DNA from: UBA12088 sp041920275
GTDB taxonomy: Bacteria > Patescibacteriota > Minisyncoccia > Phycocordibacterales > UBA12088
DNA: 49,339 nucleotides
Assembly: GCA_041920275.1 (NCBI GenBank)
Contig: JAYRSE010000010.1
Coordinates: 1-49,339, forward strand
Direction: 5' to 3'
Both the position numbers and the translations under genes were made by a program. Each line of letters opens with the position of its first letter. Position 1 is the first letter of the stretch. Shown one piece after another: positions 14,521 to 22,748 of the stretch. The notes below the pieces were generated by a model. The model searched no databases. It was not told the DNA's origin and worked only from the letters and a program-made list of their open reading frames with translations.

Positions 14521-14823
14521 TCATTCGTACACTTCAATCAAAAGTGGCGGGGTGCGTTGGCTGAAACAATCTCTATCGGTCATGGGGTCGGGAATGAGTA
14601 TCACCCAGCCAAACGGCAACACGTATCCTATACGAAGGGACTCTGCCCCGTTTTTCTTTTTTGAGACGATGGTGAGTGCGCAGTCTTCGACTTTCGTGAT
14701 GAGCCAGACTGACTGCTGGCGCGATTCCTCGCTTTCCTTTGTGAGCAATACGGGTGTTCCCGGTTCTATTCTAGAAACTCCCAATGCTTCACACATTGAG
14801 AGACGTTGATGTGTGTCGTGCAT
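14521..14823 (-). CDS. Hypothetical protein, 100 aa
   Basis: The start at 14823 (MHDTHQRLSM) follows GAGGGT. The 100-aa product contains beta-rich segments (GTPVLLTK, SVWLITKVEDCALTIVSKK, LRIGYVLPFGWVILIPDP), which suggest a small barrel. No family is recognised. It is the only minus-strand small gene between the zinc-ribbon pseudogene and the IS3 remnant, and is followed by a strong hairpin. Confidence 0.55.
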   Translation of the reverse strand: MHDTHQRLSMCEALGVSRIEPGTPVLLTKESEESRQQSVWLITKVEDCALTIVSKKKNGAESLRIGYVLPFGWVILIPDPMTDRDCFSQRTPPLLIEVYE

Positions 14824-14950
14824 GAGTGTACCCTCGATTGTGTACCTTACGCTACCATAGCATGGTGGGGCGGTAGTGCAAGGAGTCATATGGTGTTGAA
14901 GTGTCATCATGCTCATATTTTTCGGATGTGCCATAATGGAAATTCCATTT

Positions 14951-15460
14951 TCAGAATTCTTGCCGGATGGAGTATGTGTCCCGCCACCTCATTCGTCTGG
15001 CGAACATCGGCTCCGTGTCCACCCTCAAGACGGAGTCGTGAGTACGCTCATGCCGACGATTGTTCGTGTATACAATCGCAATGTATACGATGGTGTTTCG
15101 CCACACAACGTGGGTAAAGTCTGCAACCCATACGTGGTCCTGGTACTGTGGAATGACGGTGAGAAGCATGTTCGGGTATACCACGGCCTTGTTCTTGGAC
15201 TTGTGCCACTTTTTGCCTCTGCGCCGGTATGCTTTGATGCCATACAAGTGCTTGACCCGCTGCACCTTTTTCTTGTTCTCTTTGAGGGCAAGCGCTACCC
15301 TGCGGTATCCGTATCCCGGATGATCACGCAAGACTGTTTCGATACGTTGTTTGAGTTCCAAATCCTTGGGAGGTTTTCGATGACGATAGTAGAGGGATGC
15401 GCGAGAGACACCGAGGAGCTGTGCCTGAGTGCTTTTTGAGATCGTCGCATCCTCCATCAC
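14951..15460 (-). pseudogene. IS3-family transposase OrfB, truncated and frameshifted
   Basis: The N-terminal part is typical of IS3 OrfB: an HTH_21-like helical region (LGVSRASLYYRHRKPP ... HPGYGYRRVALALKE) and the start of the integrase core with the first catalytic Asp (VWVADFTHV). At YIAIVYT the frame shifts: the expected YTRTIVGMSVL continues in another frame. The second Asp and the Glu of the DDE core are not found, so more than half of OrfB is lost. It is an inactive remnant. Confidence 0.85.
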
Positions 15461-15711
15461 CTCTTTTTTTGGGTTTCGGATAGTTTGAGGGTAATCTCCC
15501 CCACGAGACGCAACAGCTCCTCGTTCTCACGGCGGAGTTTATTGACCTCGAGGATGCTCGGCACCTCGGTGGTCTTCTTGCCGATCCATCCATATATAGT
15601 GGATGGATCAATACCGTGGTCTGTGGCGGCATCTGCAACAGTGCCCCCGTCATTCTTGATACGGTTGATAATTTACTCCTTCACTTCGGGAGCGATGCGA
15701 TGCTTTTTCAT
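15457..15711 (-). pseudogene. IS3-family transposase OrfA with a nonsense codon
   Basis: ATG 15711 opens an 84-codon HTH protein (MKKHRIAPEVKE-stop-IINRIKNDGG, then VADAATDHGIDPSTIYGWIGKKTTEVPSILE and a Leu-rich ELLRLVGEITLKL). Codon 13 is TAA, where CAA (Gln) would be expected. The end carries A-AAA-AAG, the slippery sequence that normally produces the OrfAB fusion, and overlaps OrfB by a few bases. Confidence 0.8.
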
Positions 15712-15748
15712 ATGCACTCTATTCTAACGGGCAATTCCTATCCGGAAC

Positions 15749-15778
15749 GAGTGTCTAAATTTTGAGGGTCAGGTCACG
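15749..15778 (-). repeat. IS3 terminal inverted repeat (right end of island)
   Basis: On the minus strand it contains TGACCTGACCCTCAAAA and ends TAGACACTC, lying about 40 bases before the OrfA start. It is the upstream end of the IS3 remnant and faces the solitary end at 8514-8543. Confidence 0.65.
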
Positions 15779-15831
15779 GACAAGGATGCGGATTTTCAAT
15801 TCTCAACTCGACGCAATCGGCACGACAGGAC

Positions 15832-15853
15832 CCCGCGGTGGCGCGGGGTCAAG
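15832..15853. repeat. GC-rich hairpin
   Basis: GACCCCGCG and CGCGGGGTC form a 9-bp stem with a 4-base loop, just past the stop of the 67-aa gene. There is no T-run on either side. Confidence 0.5.
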
Positions 15854-15865
15854 AGGTGCTCGTCC

Positions 15866-16069
15866 TTATTCTTCGTCATGCTGCCTCAGAAAATGATAGG
15901 CGAGCGTGTTCGTCGTTGTCGGGCAGAGTTCGGGCTCTGCCGCGTCCGGGAACATGTGTTGAATGAATAGCCGGCGAAGCTCTTCTTGGGATACGCCGAT
16001 CTTTTTTCCGAATCGCACGAGCTTGCGTACGAATCGGTTACCATTTCCGGCATCGTACTTGGTTTTCAT
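15866..16069 (-). CDS. Small hypothetical protein, 67 aa
   Basis: ATG 16069 follows GGAGAG by six bases. The 67-aa product is basic at its N-terminus (MKTKYDAGNGNRFVRKLVRFGKKIG), then has a likely helix (SQEELRRLFIQHMF) and a short acidic tail. The arrangement would suit a nucleic-acid-binding peptide, but no family is recognised. It is the last gene before the repeat-rich spacer. Confidence 0.6.
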   Translation of the reverse strand: MKTKYDAGNGNRFVRKLVRFGKKIGVSQEELRRLFIQHMFPDAAEPELCPTTTNTLAYHFLRQHDEE

Positions 16070-16204
16070 GACCGCTCTCCAATGTTGGTGAACCGACCTA
16101 TTTAACCACCCTCACCTTACTCCGCTTCATCACACATGGCAAGAGTGTCCGGGTGAATAAGTATGAGCGGAAAAACGTGCGACGGCGACTCCGAGTCACT
16201 TCAC

Positions 16205-16272
16205 ACAGTTCGAGATGACGGGACGAAACGACCATGGATGCCACGTCGCTCCACTGCGGTTCCGCTCCTCGC
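16205..16272 (-). repeat. Interspersed repeat A, copy 1
   Basis: On the minus strand it reads GCGAGGAGCGGAACCGCAG, then TGGAGCGACGTGG. The same unit recurs at 19225-19300 and 22003-22050. It resembles the GCGAGGAGCGGAACGA-type repeats scattered in many uncultured bacterial genomes. Confidence 0.7.
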
Positions 16273-16442
16273 AAAGACGAACGGTTACGTGGAAGCGGGT
16301 ACCCGTGTACACCATTTGCGACCAACCGTTCGGCCTGACGTCGCCTTTGCGAGCCGCAGCGAAGCAGGCCATGGGAACGCCGTGGAAGTACTTGCGTGGC
16401 ATGACAGCAAGGGTAAGCGAGCACGATGAACGACTCCGTCGA

Positions 16443-16522
16443 AAGGTGGAGTGGTCACTCGCTCGGAGGTTTCGAGAAATATGAAGGCGCAAACACGCGG
16501 ACGGGAGTGCAATTCCCGTCCG
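16443..16522 (+). repeat. Interspersed repeat B, copy 1
   Basis: Contains GGTGGAGTGG, CGGAGGTTTCG, GCGCAAACACGCGG and a palindrome CGGACGGGA/TCCCGTCCG. About three quarters of it matches 21918-22000. Confidence 0.65.
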
Positions 16523-16557
16523 AAAAGCGGTTTCCGCATCCCTACCGATCAGTCAAT

Positions 16558-16595
16558 AAATACCAGTATTAATTACTAAACTAATACTGGTATTT
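16558..16595. terminator. Bidirectional-looking terminator after dacA
   Basis: AAATACCAGTATTA is perfectly complementary to TAATACTGGTATTT (14 bp, 10-base loop). It lies 28 bases beyond the dacA stop codon on the minus strand. It also has a T-rich edge in the plus direction. Confidence 0.75.
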
Positions 16596-16622
16596 TCTAC
16601 TGAAGACCGTTAGGTGATGGTA

Positions 16623-17762
16623 TTACATCCGCCGGGTACTTCCGGCCACATCATGGGCATACCAGCCGCTCCCGATGTACTCGTAGGTGGCGTCGACAAG
16701 ACGCTCGACGTCGGCAAAGCGACCCTCGCGAGTGGATCCGAGCACGACGACCACGATGGGGTGGTCGAGGCCGGAGTCGTAGATAAGAGTGAGATTGCCG
16801 CCTGCAAGGTCGGTGTAGCCGGTCTTGCTGCCGAGTGCGCCTTGAAGATCTTCCACATACTCGTTGGTATTGTGCGCCACATGGCTCATGCCGTCTTGCG
16901 AAACGTACTCCCGCACAGTGAGAGCGGTGTCGTCGAGCACTTCGCCATGATGCTCCCACACGTACGCAAGAAGTCGCGCCACTTCTTCGGCGGTACCCGC
17001 ACCCCCCTCCCTGCCGTTGTAGGTGTCGAGCCCGCTCGCGTTGCGGAAGAACATGTCCGAAAGTCCGAGCTCGCGCGCGCGGGTGTTCATGCGTTCCACA
17101 AAGGTGTCGACGCGTTCCGGTATCGACTCCGGCGTACTCTGCCACAAGCCGCCGACCGAAGCCGCTATCGCATCCGCCCCGTCGTTGCTGCTTGTGAGGA
17201 GCGTGAAGGACACGAGATCGCGCAAATTCCAGCGTTCGTTCTCCACCAAGCCGGAGTCGCCTTCGGTGTCGAGTGCAAAGGAGGAAATGGGAACCGATGC
17301 ATCGTAGTCGGTCTCAAGCGCAACGAGTGCGGTCATGATCTTGGTGAGCGAAGCGAGGGGGCGGACCGTTCCCCCGTTCTTGGCGGCAAGCACGCGGTCG
17401 GCGCGAACATCGTAGACCACGTACGCCTCGGCACCCACCGCTACCGTATCGTAGGGGTTTGTCACATCAGGGGTGCGTGGCGTTTCCTCCACGTAGACCT
17501 GCGCCACCGCAGGCGAAACTCGCACGGGCTGCTGCGCCGTACCGGTGCCGTAGACCACGCTCGCCACCGCCACGCTACCGGTCACCAGGCACGCCGTTAT
17601 ACCGGCGAGTATGTGGTCGCGTGTGCGGCTCACCCGCGGAGCCGGCTCCACTGCCACTTCGGGTGGCAGACGCGCTTCAGACTGCCTACTGCGCAAATCG
17701 ACCGTGTGCTCGGTCGGTGTGGTGTCACCGTGTGTTGTTTCAGGGTATTCGTCCATGATCAT
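16623..17762 (-). CDS. dacA: D-alanyl-D-alanine carboxypeptidase (PBP5/6 family)
   Basis: A 379-aa serine peptidase that trims pentapeptides in peptidoglycan. It has a cytoplasmic basic N-terminus and one membrane segment (about residues 50-72), then the catalytic triad motifs SLTK (Ser138, Lys141), SSN (Ser191-Asn193) and KTG (313-315). Unlike classical PBP5, the anchor is N-terminal rather than a C-terminal amphipathic helix, and the C-terminal PBP5_C domain is absent. It starts immediately after the scpB stop codon (TGA-ATG), so scpA-scpB-dacA may be one operon. Confidence 0.93.
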   Translation of the reverse strand: MIMDEYPETTHGDTTPTEHTVDLRSRQSEARLPPEVAVEPAPRVSRTRDHILAGITACLVTGSVAVASVVYGTGTAQQPVRVSPAVAQVYVEETPRTPDVTNPYDTVAVGAEAYVVYDVRADRVLAAKNGGTVRPLASLTKIMTALVALETDYDASVPISSFALDTEGDSGLVENERWNLRDLVSFTLLTSSNDGADAIAASVGGLWQSTPESIPERVDTFVERMNTRARELGLSDMFFRNASGLDTYNGREGGAGTAEEVARLLAYVWEHHGEVLDDTALTVREYVSQDGMSHVAHNTNEYVEDLQGALGSKTGYTDLAGGNLTLIYDSGLDHPIVVVVLGSTREGRFADVERLVDATYEYIGSGWYAHDVAGSTRRM

Positions 17763-18344
17763 TCAGACCGCATCCACCGGTGCCACGGGTTTTGGAGCGG
17801 CTTCTTCCGGCGCAAGCGCGCCCGCTTCGAACGCAAGAAGCTCGGCACGTATCGTATCATACTCGGGGAGTTCGTTCACGGCCGTTACCCCAAGGTGTCG
17901 CAGCAGGAGCGAAGTGGGTTGGTAGAGAATGATGCGCGGGTTTTTCGGGTCGGGCTGCTTCTCGATGAGGCCGCGAATGAGCAACGAGCGGAGGATGTAC
18001 GCGCAGTTGAGACCTCTGATCTGTTCGATGTGCGACCGTGTGAGAGGACCTCGGTAGAGAACAACGGAGAGCGTTTCTGCACCCGCCTTCCCCAGGTCGC
18101 GCGAGAGCACCTCTTTACGCAGGGCCGCTATCGCATCACTCACCTCGGGTGCGGTCACGAGCTCATACATGTCTCCCACATGGAGCACCCGAATGCCCCG
18201 CTCCGCGAGCGAGCCGGTGAGCTTTGCAAGTGCGTCATCTATCTCTTCTTCGGAGACGGCGAGCATGCTCGCAAGCCGCGACCGGGCCATGGGTTCCGCC
18301 ACGTAAAAGAGTATCGCTTCCAAAGAACGTTCAAGTGAATTCAT
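17763..18344 (-). CDS. scpB: Segregation and condensation protein B
   Basis: A 193-aa kleisin partner of the bacterial condensin Smc-ScpAB. It shows two winged-helix domains: residues about 5-85 (LEAILFYVAEPMARSRLASML, VLHVGDMYELVTAPE) and about 90-165 (LSRDLGKAGAETLSVVLYRGPLTRSHIEQIRGLNC, LIRGLIEKQPDPKNPRIILYQPT). The tail is a short Ala/Pro-rich extension. It lies 63 bases downstream of scpA and abuts dacA. Confidence 0.95.
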   Translation of the reverse strand: MNSLERSLEAILFYVAEPMARSRLASMLAVSEEEIDDALAKLTGSLAERGIRVLHVGDMYELVTAPEVSDAIAALRKEVLSRDLGKAGAETLSVVLYRGPLTRSHIEQIRGLNCAYILRSLLIRGLIEKQPDPKNPRIILYQPTSLLLRHLGVTAVNELPEYDTIRAELLAFEAGALAPEEAAPKPVAPVDAV

Positions 18345-18407
18345 GGTGTATTGACGTATTGTATCAGAAGAGGGGGTCGTTTACAGCCCGAGTGCCCCTG
18401 TGGAAAC

Positions 18408-19136
18408 CTAGCCGTACCGCGGCAGACCCACCGCATCCGAGCGCATGCGAATGTCGCCGAAGCGCAACTCTTGCTCTACATGCACCACGCCTTGGCGTAC
18501 AAGCTCAAGGAGTGCGAGAAAGGTGACGATGGTGTTCACCTTGTTTGCCGCACCCGCCGATGTGTCGCGAAAGGAAACCTCCAAGCCCGCATTGATGCGC
18601 TTAGTCAAACGCTCCATCATTTCTTCGAGCGAGACGACCTTTTGCACCACCGCACGCGGGAGCGGCGTCTTTTCTTTGGGAAGCTGACGCAAGACGCTCC
18701 GCACGGCATCGAGCATACCCGCAGGATGCGTGCCCGGGTCGGGAGTGAAAGCCACCGTCATGATACCGCGCCGCTGTCGCGGATACAGGGGTGCGAGCCC
18801 GTACCTGCCAAGAAGCATCGTCGCAAGTTTTTTGTACCGCTCGAGCGCTTTAAGGCGCGCCTCAAGGTCTTCGACCGATGCCTGCTCTTCTTCGGAAAGC
18901 TCGAGCGAGGGCAAAAGCGAGCGCGACTTGATGAGCAGGAGGTCGGAGCCCACGAGCACGAACTGTGCTGTCTCTGCAACCGGAAACTCGGGGTGTTGCT
19001 CGACGTACTTCAAAAAGTCATCGGCAACGGCGGCAAGCGCGATGTCGTTGATGAGAAGCTTTCTTTTTTCGATCAGGAGCAGGAGAAGCTCAAGCGGTCC
19101 TTCGAACACTTCCGTATGTAGCTCATAGGTTGTCAT
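18408..19136 (-). CDS. scpA: Segregation and condensation protein A (kleisin)
   Basis: A 242-aa kleisin that bridges the Smc heads. The N-terminal Smc-neck-binding part begins MTTYELHTEVFEGPLELLLLLIEKRKLLINDIALAAVADDFLKY, the middle has a charged coil (SEEEQASVEDLEARLKALERYKKLA), and the C-terminal winged helix ends with VTFLALLELVRQGVVHVEQELRFGDI. The start at 19136 was chosen from homology; the upstream frame extends into interspersed repeat A. TACAAT lies eight bases upstream. Confidence 0.94.
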   Translation of the reverse strand: MTTYELHTEVFEGPLELLLLLIEKRKLLINDIALAAVADDFLKYVEQHPEFPVAETAQFVLVGSDLLLIKSRSLLPSLELSEEEQASVEDLEARLKALERYKKLATMLLGRYGLAPLYPRQRRGIMTVAFTPDPGTHPAGMLDAVRSVLRQLPKEKTPLPRAVVQKVVSLEEMMERLTKRINAGLEVSFRDTSAGAANKVNTIVTFLALLELVRQGVVHVEQELRFGDIRMRSDAVGLPRYG

Positions 19137-19224
19137 GCGCAACCATTGTACCACCGCCCCGTACCCGCATGCACGGGGAGATCGAGGTGGTGTATGGGAC
19201 GAGGCGATGACGGTCTCGGGTAGC

Positions 19225-19300
19225 TTCACGCGGTTCGCAATGACCAAACGAAGAGACCCCGGATCGCCCCGTCGCTCCACTGTGGTTCCACTCCTCGCGA
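19225..19300 (-). repeat. Interspersed repeat A, copy 2
   Basis: On the minus strand GCGAGGAGTGGAACCACAG is followed by TGGAGCGACGGGGCGATCC and later by TCATTGCGAACCGCG. It sits between aspS and scpA and contributes false N-terminal codons to scpA. Confidence 0.75.
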
Positions 19301-19340
19301 TGAAGCGTGGAGGTGGCGATGCACGCCTTGAAACTCGGTG

Positions 19341-20753
19341 TTATTTTTTTTCCGCGCCAAGGTTGGTCGTAACGGAAAGGTTGAGCTCGGCGAGTTGTTC
19401 GGGTGAAAGCGGAGTGGGCGCTTGCATGACCGCCGTCTGTCCGCCTCGCGTCATGGGGAACGCCTGCACTTCGCGCAACTGCGACTCGCCGGTGAGGTTC
19501 ATGATGTTCCGCTCGACACCGAGCGCAATGCCGCCGTGCGGTGGCGTACCGTAGCCGAAGGCCTCGAGCATGTGACCCACACGCTTTTCCGTCTCTTCCG
19601 GAGAGTTGCCCATGATCGCGTACGTGGCGCGCAAGAGGTCCGCGCGATGCGCGCGAATACTTCCCCCACCCGCCTCGTACCCGTTGCACACAAGGTCGTA
19701 CTGCGAAGAAATGATCCCCTCCACATTCGTTCCCGCCAAAAGGTCCCGCTCGTACTCAGGCAATGGCATGGAGAACGGGTTGTGACTGAAGGTCCAACCG
19801 CCCGCATCCGTCTTTTCGAACTGAGGAAACTCGATCACCCACGCATACGCGAGCACGCCCGACGCCTTTTCTTCCTCGGTGCGCAGGTCGAACTTGTCAG
19901 CCCCATAGAGGCGCATCGCATCGGCGTAGGTGATACGGGGGAACGGTTTTTCTTTAATGGTAAAGCCCATCGCTTCCACCGTTCGTGTGACCATCATTTC
20001 GATCGTGTTCATCACATCATCGCGTTCCACAAAGGACATTTCGACGTCTATCTGTGTATGCTCGAAACCACGGTCGGCACGCAGGTCTTCGTCGCGTATT
20101 GCACGCGCGATCTGGAAGTACCGCTCGAATCCGCCGGTCATCAATAGCTGCTTGTACTGCTGTGGCGACTGCGGTAGTGCGTAGAACTTGCCGGGGGAAA
20201 GACGCGAAGGGACCACGAAGTCACGCGAACCCTCGGGGGTCGACTCGGTGAGGAGCGGAGTCTCGATTTCCACGAACTCCTGTTCGAAAAGGAACTCACG
20301 ACACCGGCGCACGAACTCGCTGCGCAGGCGAATGTTGCGCTGCATGCGCTCCGTACGAAGATCGAGGTAACGGTACTTGAGGCGCATGATCTCATCGACC
20401 GACGCGGTATCGCCCGTGATGTCGAAGGGTGGCGTGTTGGATTCGTTCAAGACTCGCACGTCCAAAAGCTCGAGTTCGATGTCGCCGTTCGTTTCGCCCG
20501 CGACCACCATCCGCTCGGGGCGCTTGTTCACCACCGCGGTGAGGTCGAGCACCCACTCCGCACGCACCGTGTCCGCGACCGTGCGCGCTTCGGCATGGTT
20601 CGGCAACGCCACGGCCTGCACGACGCCGGATCGATCGCGTACGTCCAAGAATATGAGCTTGCCGTGGTCTCGCCGCACGTGCACCCACCCGAGCACTCGG
20701 ACTTCGGCACCGATGTGCTCGTGGAGGTCTTTGACCAGTGTTCTTTGTTGCAT
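19341..20753 (-). CDS. aspS: Aspartyl-tRNA synthetase, bacterial type without GAD insertion
   Basis: A 470-aa class II synthetase. The N-terminal OB fold binds the anticodon (VRVLGWVHVRRDHGKLIFLDVRDRSG). The catalytic core has the bacterial AspRS signature STPEGSRDFVVPSR, motif 2 (RDEDLRADRGFEHTQID) and motif 3 (PPHGGIALGVER). Bacterial AspRS is normally about 590 aa because of a GAD domain inserted in the core. Here the sequence passes straight from YGADKFDLRTEEEK to LAYAWVIEFPQFE, so the insertion is missing. The start at 20753 was chosen from homology (MQQRTLVKDL). Confidence 0.95.
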   Translation of the reverse strand: MQQRTLVKDLHEHIGAEVRVLGWVHVRRDHGKLIFLDVRDRSGVVQAVALPNHAEARTVADTVRAEWVLDLTAVVNKRPERMVVAGETNGDIELELLDVRVLNESNTPPFDITGDTASVDEIMRLKYRYLDLRTERMQRNIRLRSEFVRRCREFLFEQEFVEIETPLLTESTPEGSRDFVVPSRLSPGKFYALPQSPQQYKQLLMTGGFERYFQIARAIRDEDLRADRGFEHTQIDVEMSFVERDDVMNTIEMMVTRTVEAMGFTIKEKPFPRITYADAMRLYGADKFDLRTEEEKASGVLAYAWVIEFPQFEKTDAGGWTFSHNPFSMPLPEYERDLLAGTNVEGIISSQYDLVCNGYEAGGGSIRAHRADLLRATYAIMGNSPEETEKRVGHMLEAFGYGTPPHGGIALGVERNIMNLTGESQLREVQAFPMTRGGQTAVMQAPTPLSPEQLAELNLSVTTNLGAEKK

Positions 20754-20823
20754 GTTCTTTTCGCTAGGAATAATGAAATATGCTACGTATGAAGCCCCGA
20801 CGAAGAGCGTACGAAGCGCGACC

Positions 20824-21789
20824 CTACACCGACACACCCACCCGCTCGCGCACCTCGCGCATCTTTGCACGCGCCACTTCTCGAGCACGCAGAGCGCCGT
20901 CGGAAAGGACAGTCTGCACCAGACCCGGCTCCTTGGCAAGCTCCGCTCGACGTTCGCGGATCGGCGTAACAAACGCGCACAGGCGGTCTGCAAGGAGCTC
21001 CTTGCTCTCCTTGTAGCCGATACCGCCCGCACGGTAACGCGCTTCGAGCTCCGGAAGTATGTCCGCACTGAAGTGCTTGTGGAGCGCGAACACATTACAC
21101 GCATCGGGGTCCTTCGGTTCCTCCACACCTTTACTGTCCGTCACGATCGACTTGCAGAGCTTGCGTATCTCGTCATCCTCCGCGAAAAGCGGAATGGTGT
21201 TGTGATAGCTCTTGCTCATCTTTTGACCGTCGATGCCGGGGACCGTCGCCACCTGTGCGGGTATGAACGCTTCGGGTAGCTTGAACGTATCGCCGTAAGT
21301 GTGGTTGAACTTTTCCGCGATGTCGCGCGCGTACTCCACATGCTGCTTTTGGTCCTGCCCCACCGGCACGATGTCGGGACTGTAGAGCAGTATGTCCGCC
21401 GCCATGAGCATGGGGTAGTCGAACGTACCGACGTTGATCTCTTTGTTCTTCGCTTCCGCATCCTTATAGGCGTGCGCGCGCATGAGATACGGCATGGTGG
21501 TGAGCGTGTTGAATATCCAGCACAGCTCGGTGTGTTCGGGGAGATCGGACTGCTTGAAAAGTACCGTGCGCTTCGGGTCGAGACCGATCGCGAGATAGTC
21601 GAGCACCAGGTCGATGATGTGCCGCCGCAAGAGCGCCCCGTCGTGCACCGTGTTCATGGCGTGATAGTCCGCCACAAAGACGAAACTCTCGTGTGTTTGA
21701 GCCAATTCCACGAACTGCCGCATCGCGCCCAAGTAGTTGCCCACATGCGGCCTTCCCGACGGTTTTACTCCCGAAAGAAGTCTTTTCAT
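20824..21789 (-). CDS. trpS: Tryptophanyl-tRNA synthetase
   Basis: A 321-aa class I synthetase of normal length. The HIGH-type motif is PSGRPHVGNYLG near the N-terminus and the KMSKS motif is GQKMSKSYHN. The core also shows VADYHAMN and YPMLMAADILLY of TrpRS. The start at 21789 (MKRLLSG) lies seven bases after TATAGT, which suggests a leaderless mRNA; frames extending to 22155 cross interspersed repeats and are not coding. Confidence 0.96.
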   Translation of the reverse strand: MKRLLSGVKPSGRPHVGNYLGAMRQFVELAQTHESFVFVADYHAMNTVHDGALLRRHIIDLVLDYLAIGLDPKRTVLFKQSDLPEHTELCWIFNTLTTMPYLMRAHAYKDAEAKNKEINVGTFDYPMLMAADILLYSPDIVPVGQDQKQHVEYARDIAEKFNHTYGDTFKLPEAFIPAQVATVPGIDGQKMSKSYHNTIPLFAEDDEIRKLCKSIVTDSKGVEEPKDPDACNVFALHKHFSADILPELEARYRAGGIGYKESKELLADRLCAFVTPIRERRAELAKEPGLVQTVLSDGALRAREVARAKMREVRERVGVSV

Positions 21790-21917
21790 GCACATGACTA
21801 TAGCAGAAAGTGCCGGCGGGTGCGAACGAAAACGGATGTGAAAGTTTGCGTTTCGCCATCGTCGAGTACCGGTGTGGCAGATACCGAATGGTGAGCGCAT
21901 GCGAAGATCGACCATGT

Positions 21918-22000
21918 CGGAAAGTGGGGTGGACCGCCCGGAGGTTTCGGGGAATGAAAGACGCAAACATGCGGACGGGACCGCACAACTCCCATCCGAC
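21918..22000 (+). repeat. Interspersed repeat B, copy 2
   Basis: AGTGGGGTGGACC, CGGAGGTTTCG, CGCAAACATGCGGACGGGA and CCATCCG match 16443-16522 in order, with the hairpin kept. Confidence 0.65.
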
Positions 22001-22002
22001 GG

Positions 22003-22050
22003 TGACCATGATCGTGACGTCGCTCCACTTCGGTTTTGCTCCCCGTGACG
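22003..22050 (-). repeat. Interspersed repeat A, copy 3
   Basis: On the minus strand GGGGAGCAAAACCGAAG is followed by TGGAGCGACGTCACGATCATGGTC. It is directly joined to repeat B copy 2 here, whereas the two are about 170 bases apart at 16.2-16.5 kb. Confidence 0.65.
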
Positions 22051-22137
22051 GGCGAGGTGACGGCTGAGATGTGCACGAGATGCTGCGTGCGTATGTGGAT
22101 GCGAGATGTAGTATACTGCATGACGAAACACACCGAC

Positions 22138-22728
22138 ATGAAGCACCACCTCCACATCTGGAAAATACTGTTCTTCGACCTCTTTGTCATCGAGTTTGGT
22201 CCGGTGGGAGTCTTTTTCCTGGTGTACTACGTATCCTCTTTCCCCATCGCCGCACTCGCACTCGGCCTCTCCACCCTTGCCGCACTTCTGGCCTCACGCG
22301 CGATCAACGAACGAGTGCCGTGGTTTGCGATATTCTCGGGCAGCATCACCATGGCGACATCGCTTGCGACCTACCTCCTCGAAGCGCCCAACGTGCTCAT
22401 CGTGAAGGACAGCGTGTTCTACCTGCTTTTCGCTCTCATCCTCGGTGTCAGCATCGCCACAGGCAAACACCTGCTCCGCGCGTTCTTCGGACACGTATTT
22501 GCCATGAGCGAACAGGGTTGGCGCACGCTCGAGAGACGATGGCTCGCTTTCTTTGTTCTTGCGGGAGTATCGAACGAGCTCGTGCGCGTGTACCTCACCG
22601 CGGACGAGTGGGTGCTCTACAAGCAGGCGATCGTTCTCATATTTCTCGCGTTCGGTCTCTACCAGTTCCGCGTGAGCACGCGATATCGCACCAACGATGC
22701 CGACAAGTGGGGCCTGCGCAAGCTTTGA
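22138..22728 (+). CDS. YciB-like inner-membrane septation protein
   Basis: A 196-aa membrane protein with about six segments. The order and spacing match YciB/IspZ-type proteins: a first segment after FFDLFVIEFGPVGVFFLVYY, VFYLLFALILGVSIATGKHLLRAFFG, and WRTLERRWLAFFVLAGVSNELVRVYLTADEWVLYK, which corresponds to the conserved W-R-x-L-N-x-x-W segment. In proteobacteria this protein affects cell division and envelope synthesis. The start at 22138 was preferred over 22120 because the -10 TATACT ends at 22117. Confidence 0.8.
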   Translation: MKHHLHIWKILFFDLFVIEFGPVGVFFLVYYVSSFPIAALALGLSTLAALLASRAINERVPWFAIFSGSITMATSLATYLLEAPNVLIVKDSVFYLLFALILGVSIATGKHLLRAFFGHVFAMSEQGWRTLERRWLAFFVLAGVSNELVRVYLTADEWVLYKQAIVLIFLAFGLYQFRVSTRYRTNDADKWGLRKL

Positions 22729-22748
22729 ACGCGACACGCATCTCCCCA

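Larger units (their letters stand above)
16070..16622. other. Repeat-rich gene-free spacer
   Basis: No gene is supported. The spacer holds one copy each of two interspersed repeats (16205-16272 and 16443-16522) and the terminator of the dacA operon. The frames that cross it have no start signal and no recognisable product. Confidence 0.6.
21790..22137. other. Gene-free divergent spacer with repeats
   Basis: It separates trpS and the YciB-like gene. It contains the trpS -10 (TATAGT), repeat B copy 2, repeat A copy 3, and TATACT at 22112-22117 for the plus-strand gene. No further gene is supported. Confidence 0.6.

Noticed and set aside
16614..18338. A 574-codon plus-strand frame
   Set aside because: It is exactly antisense to dacA and scpB, both of which have full family motifs.
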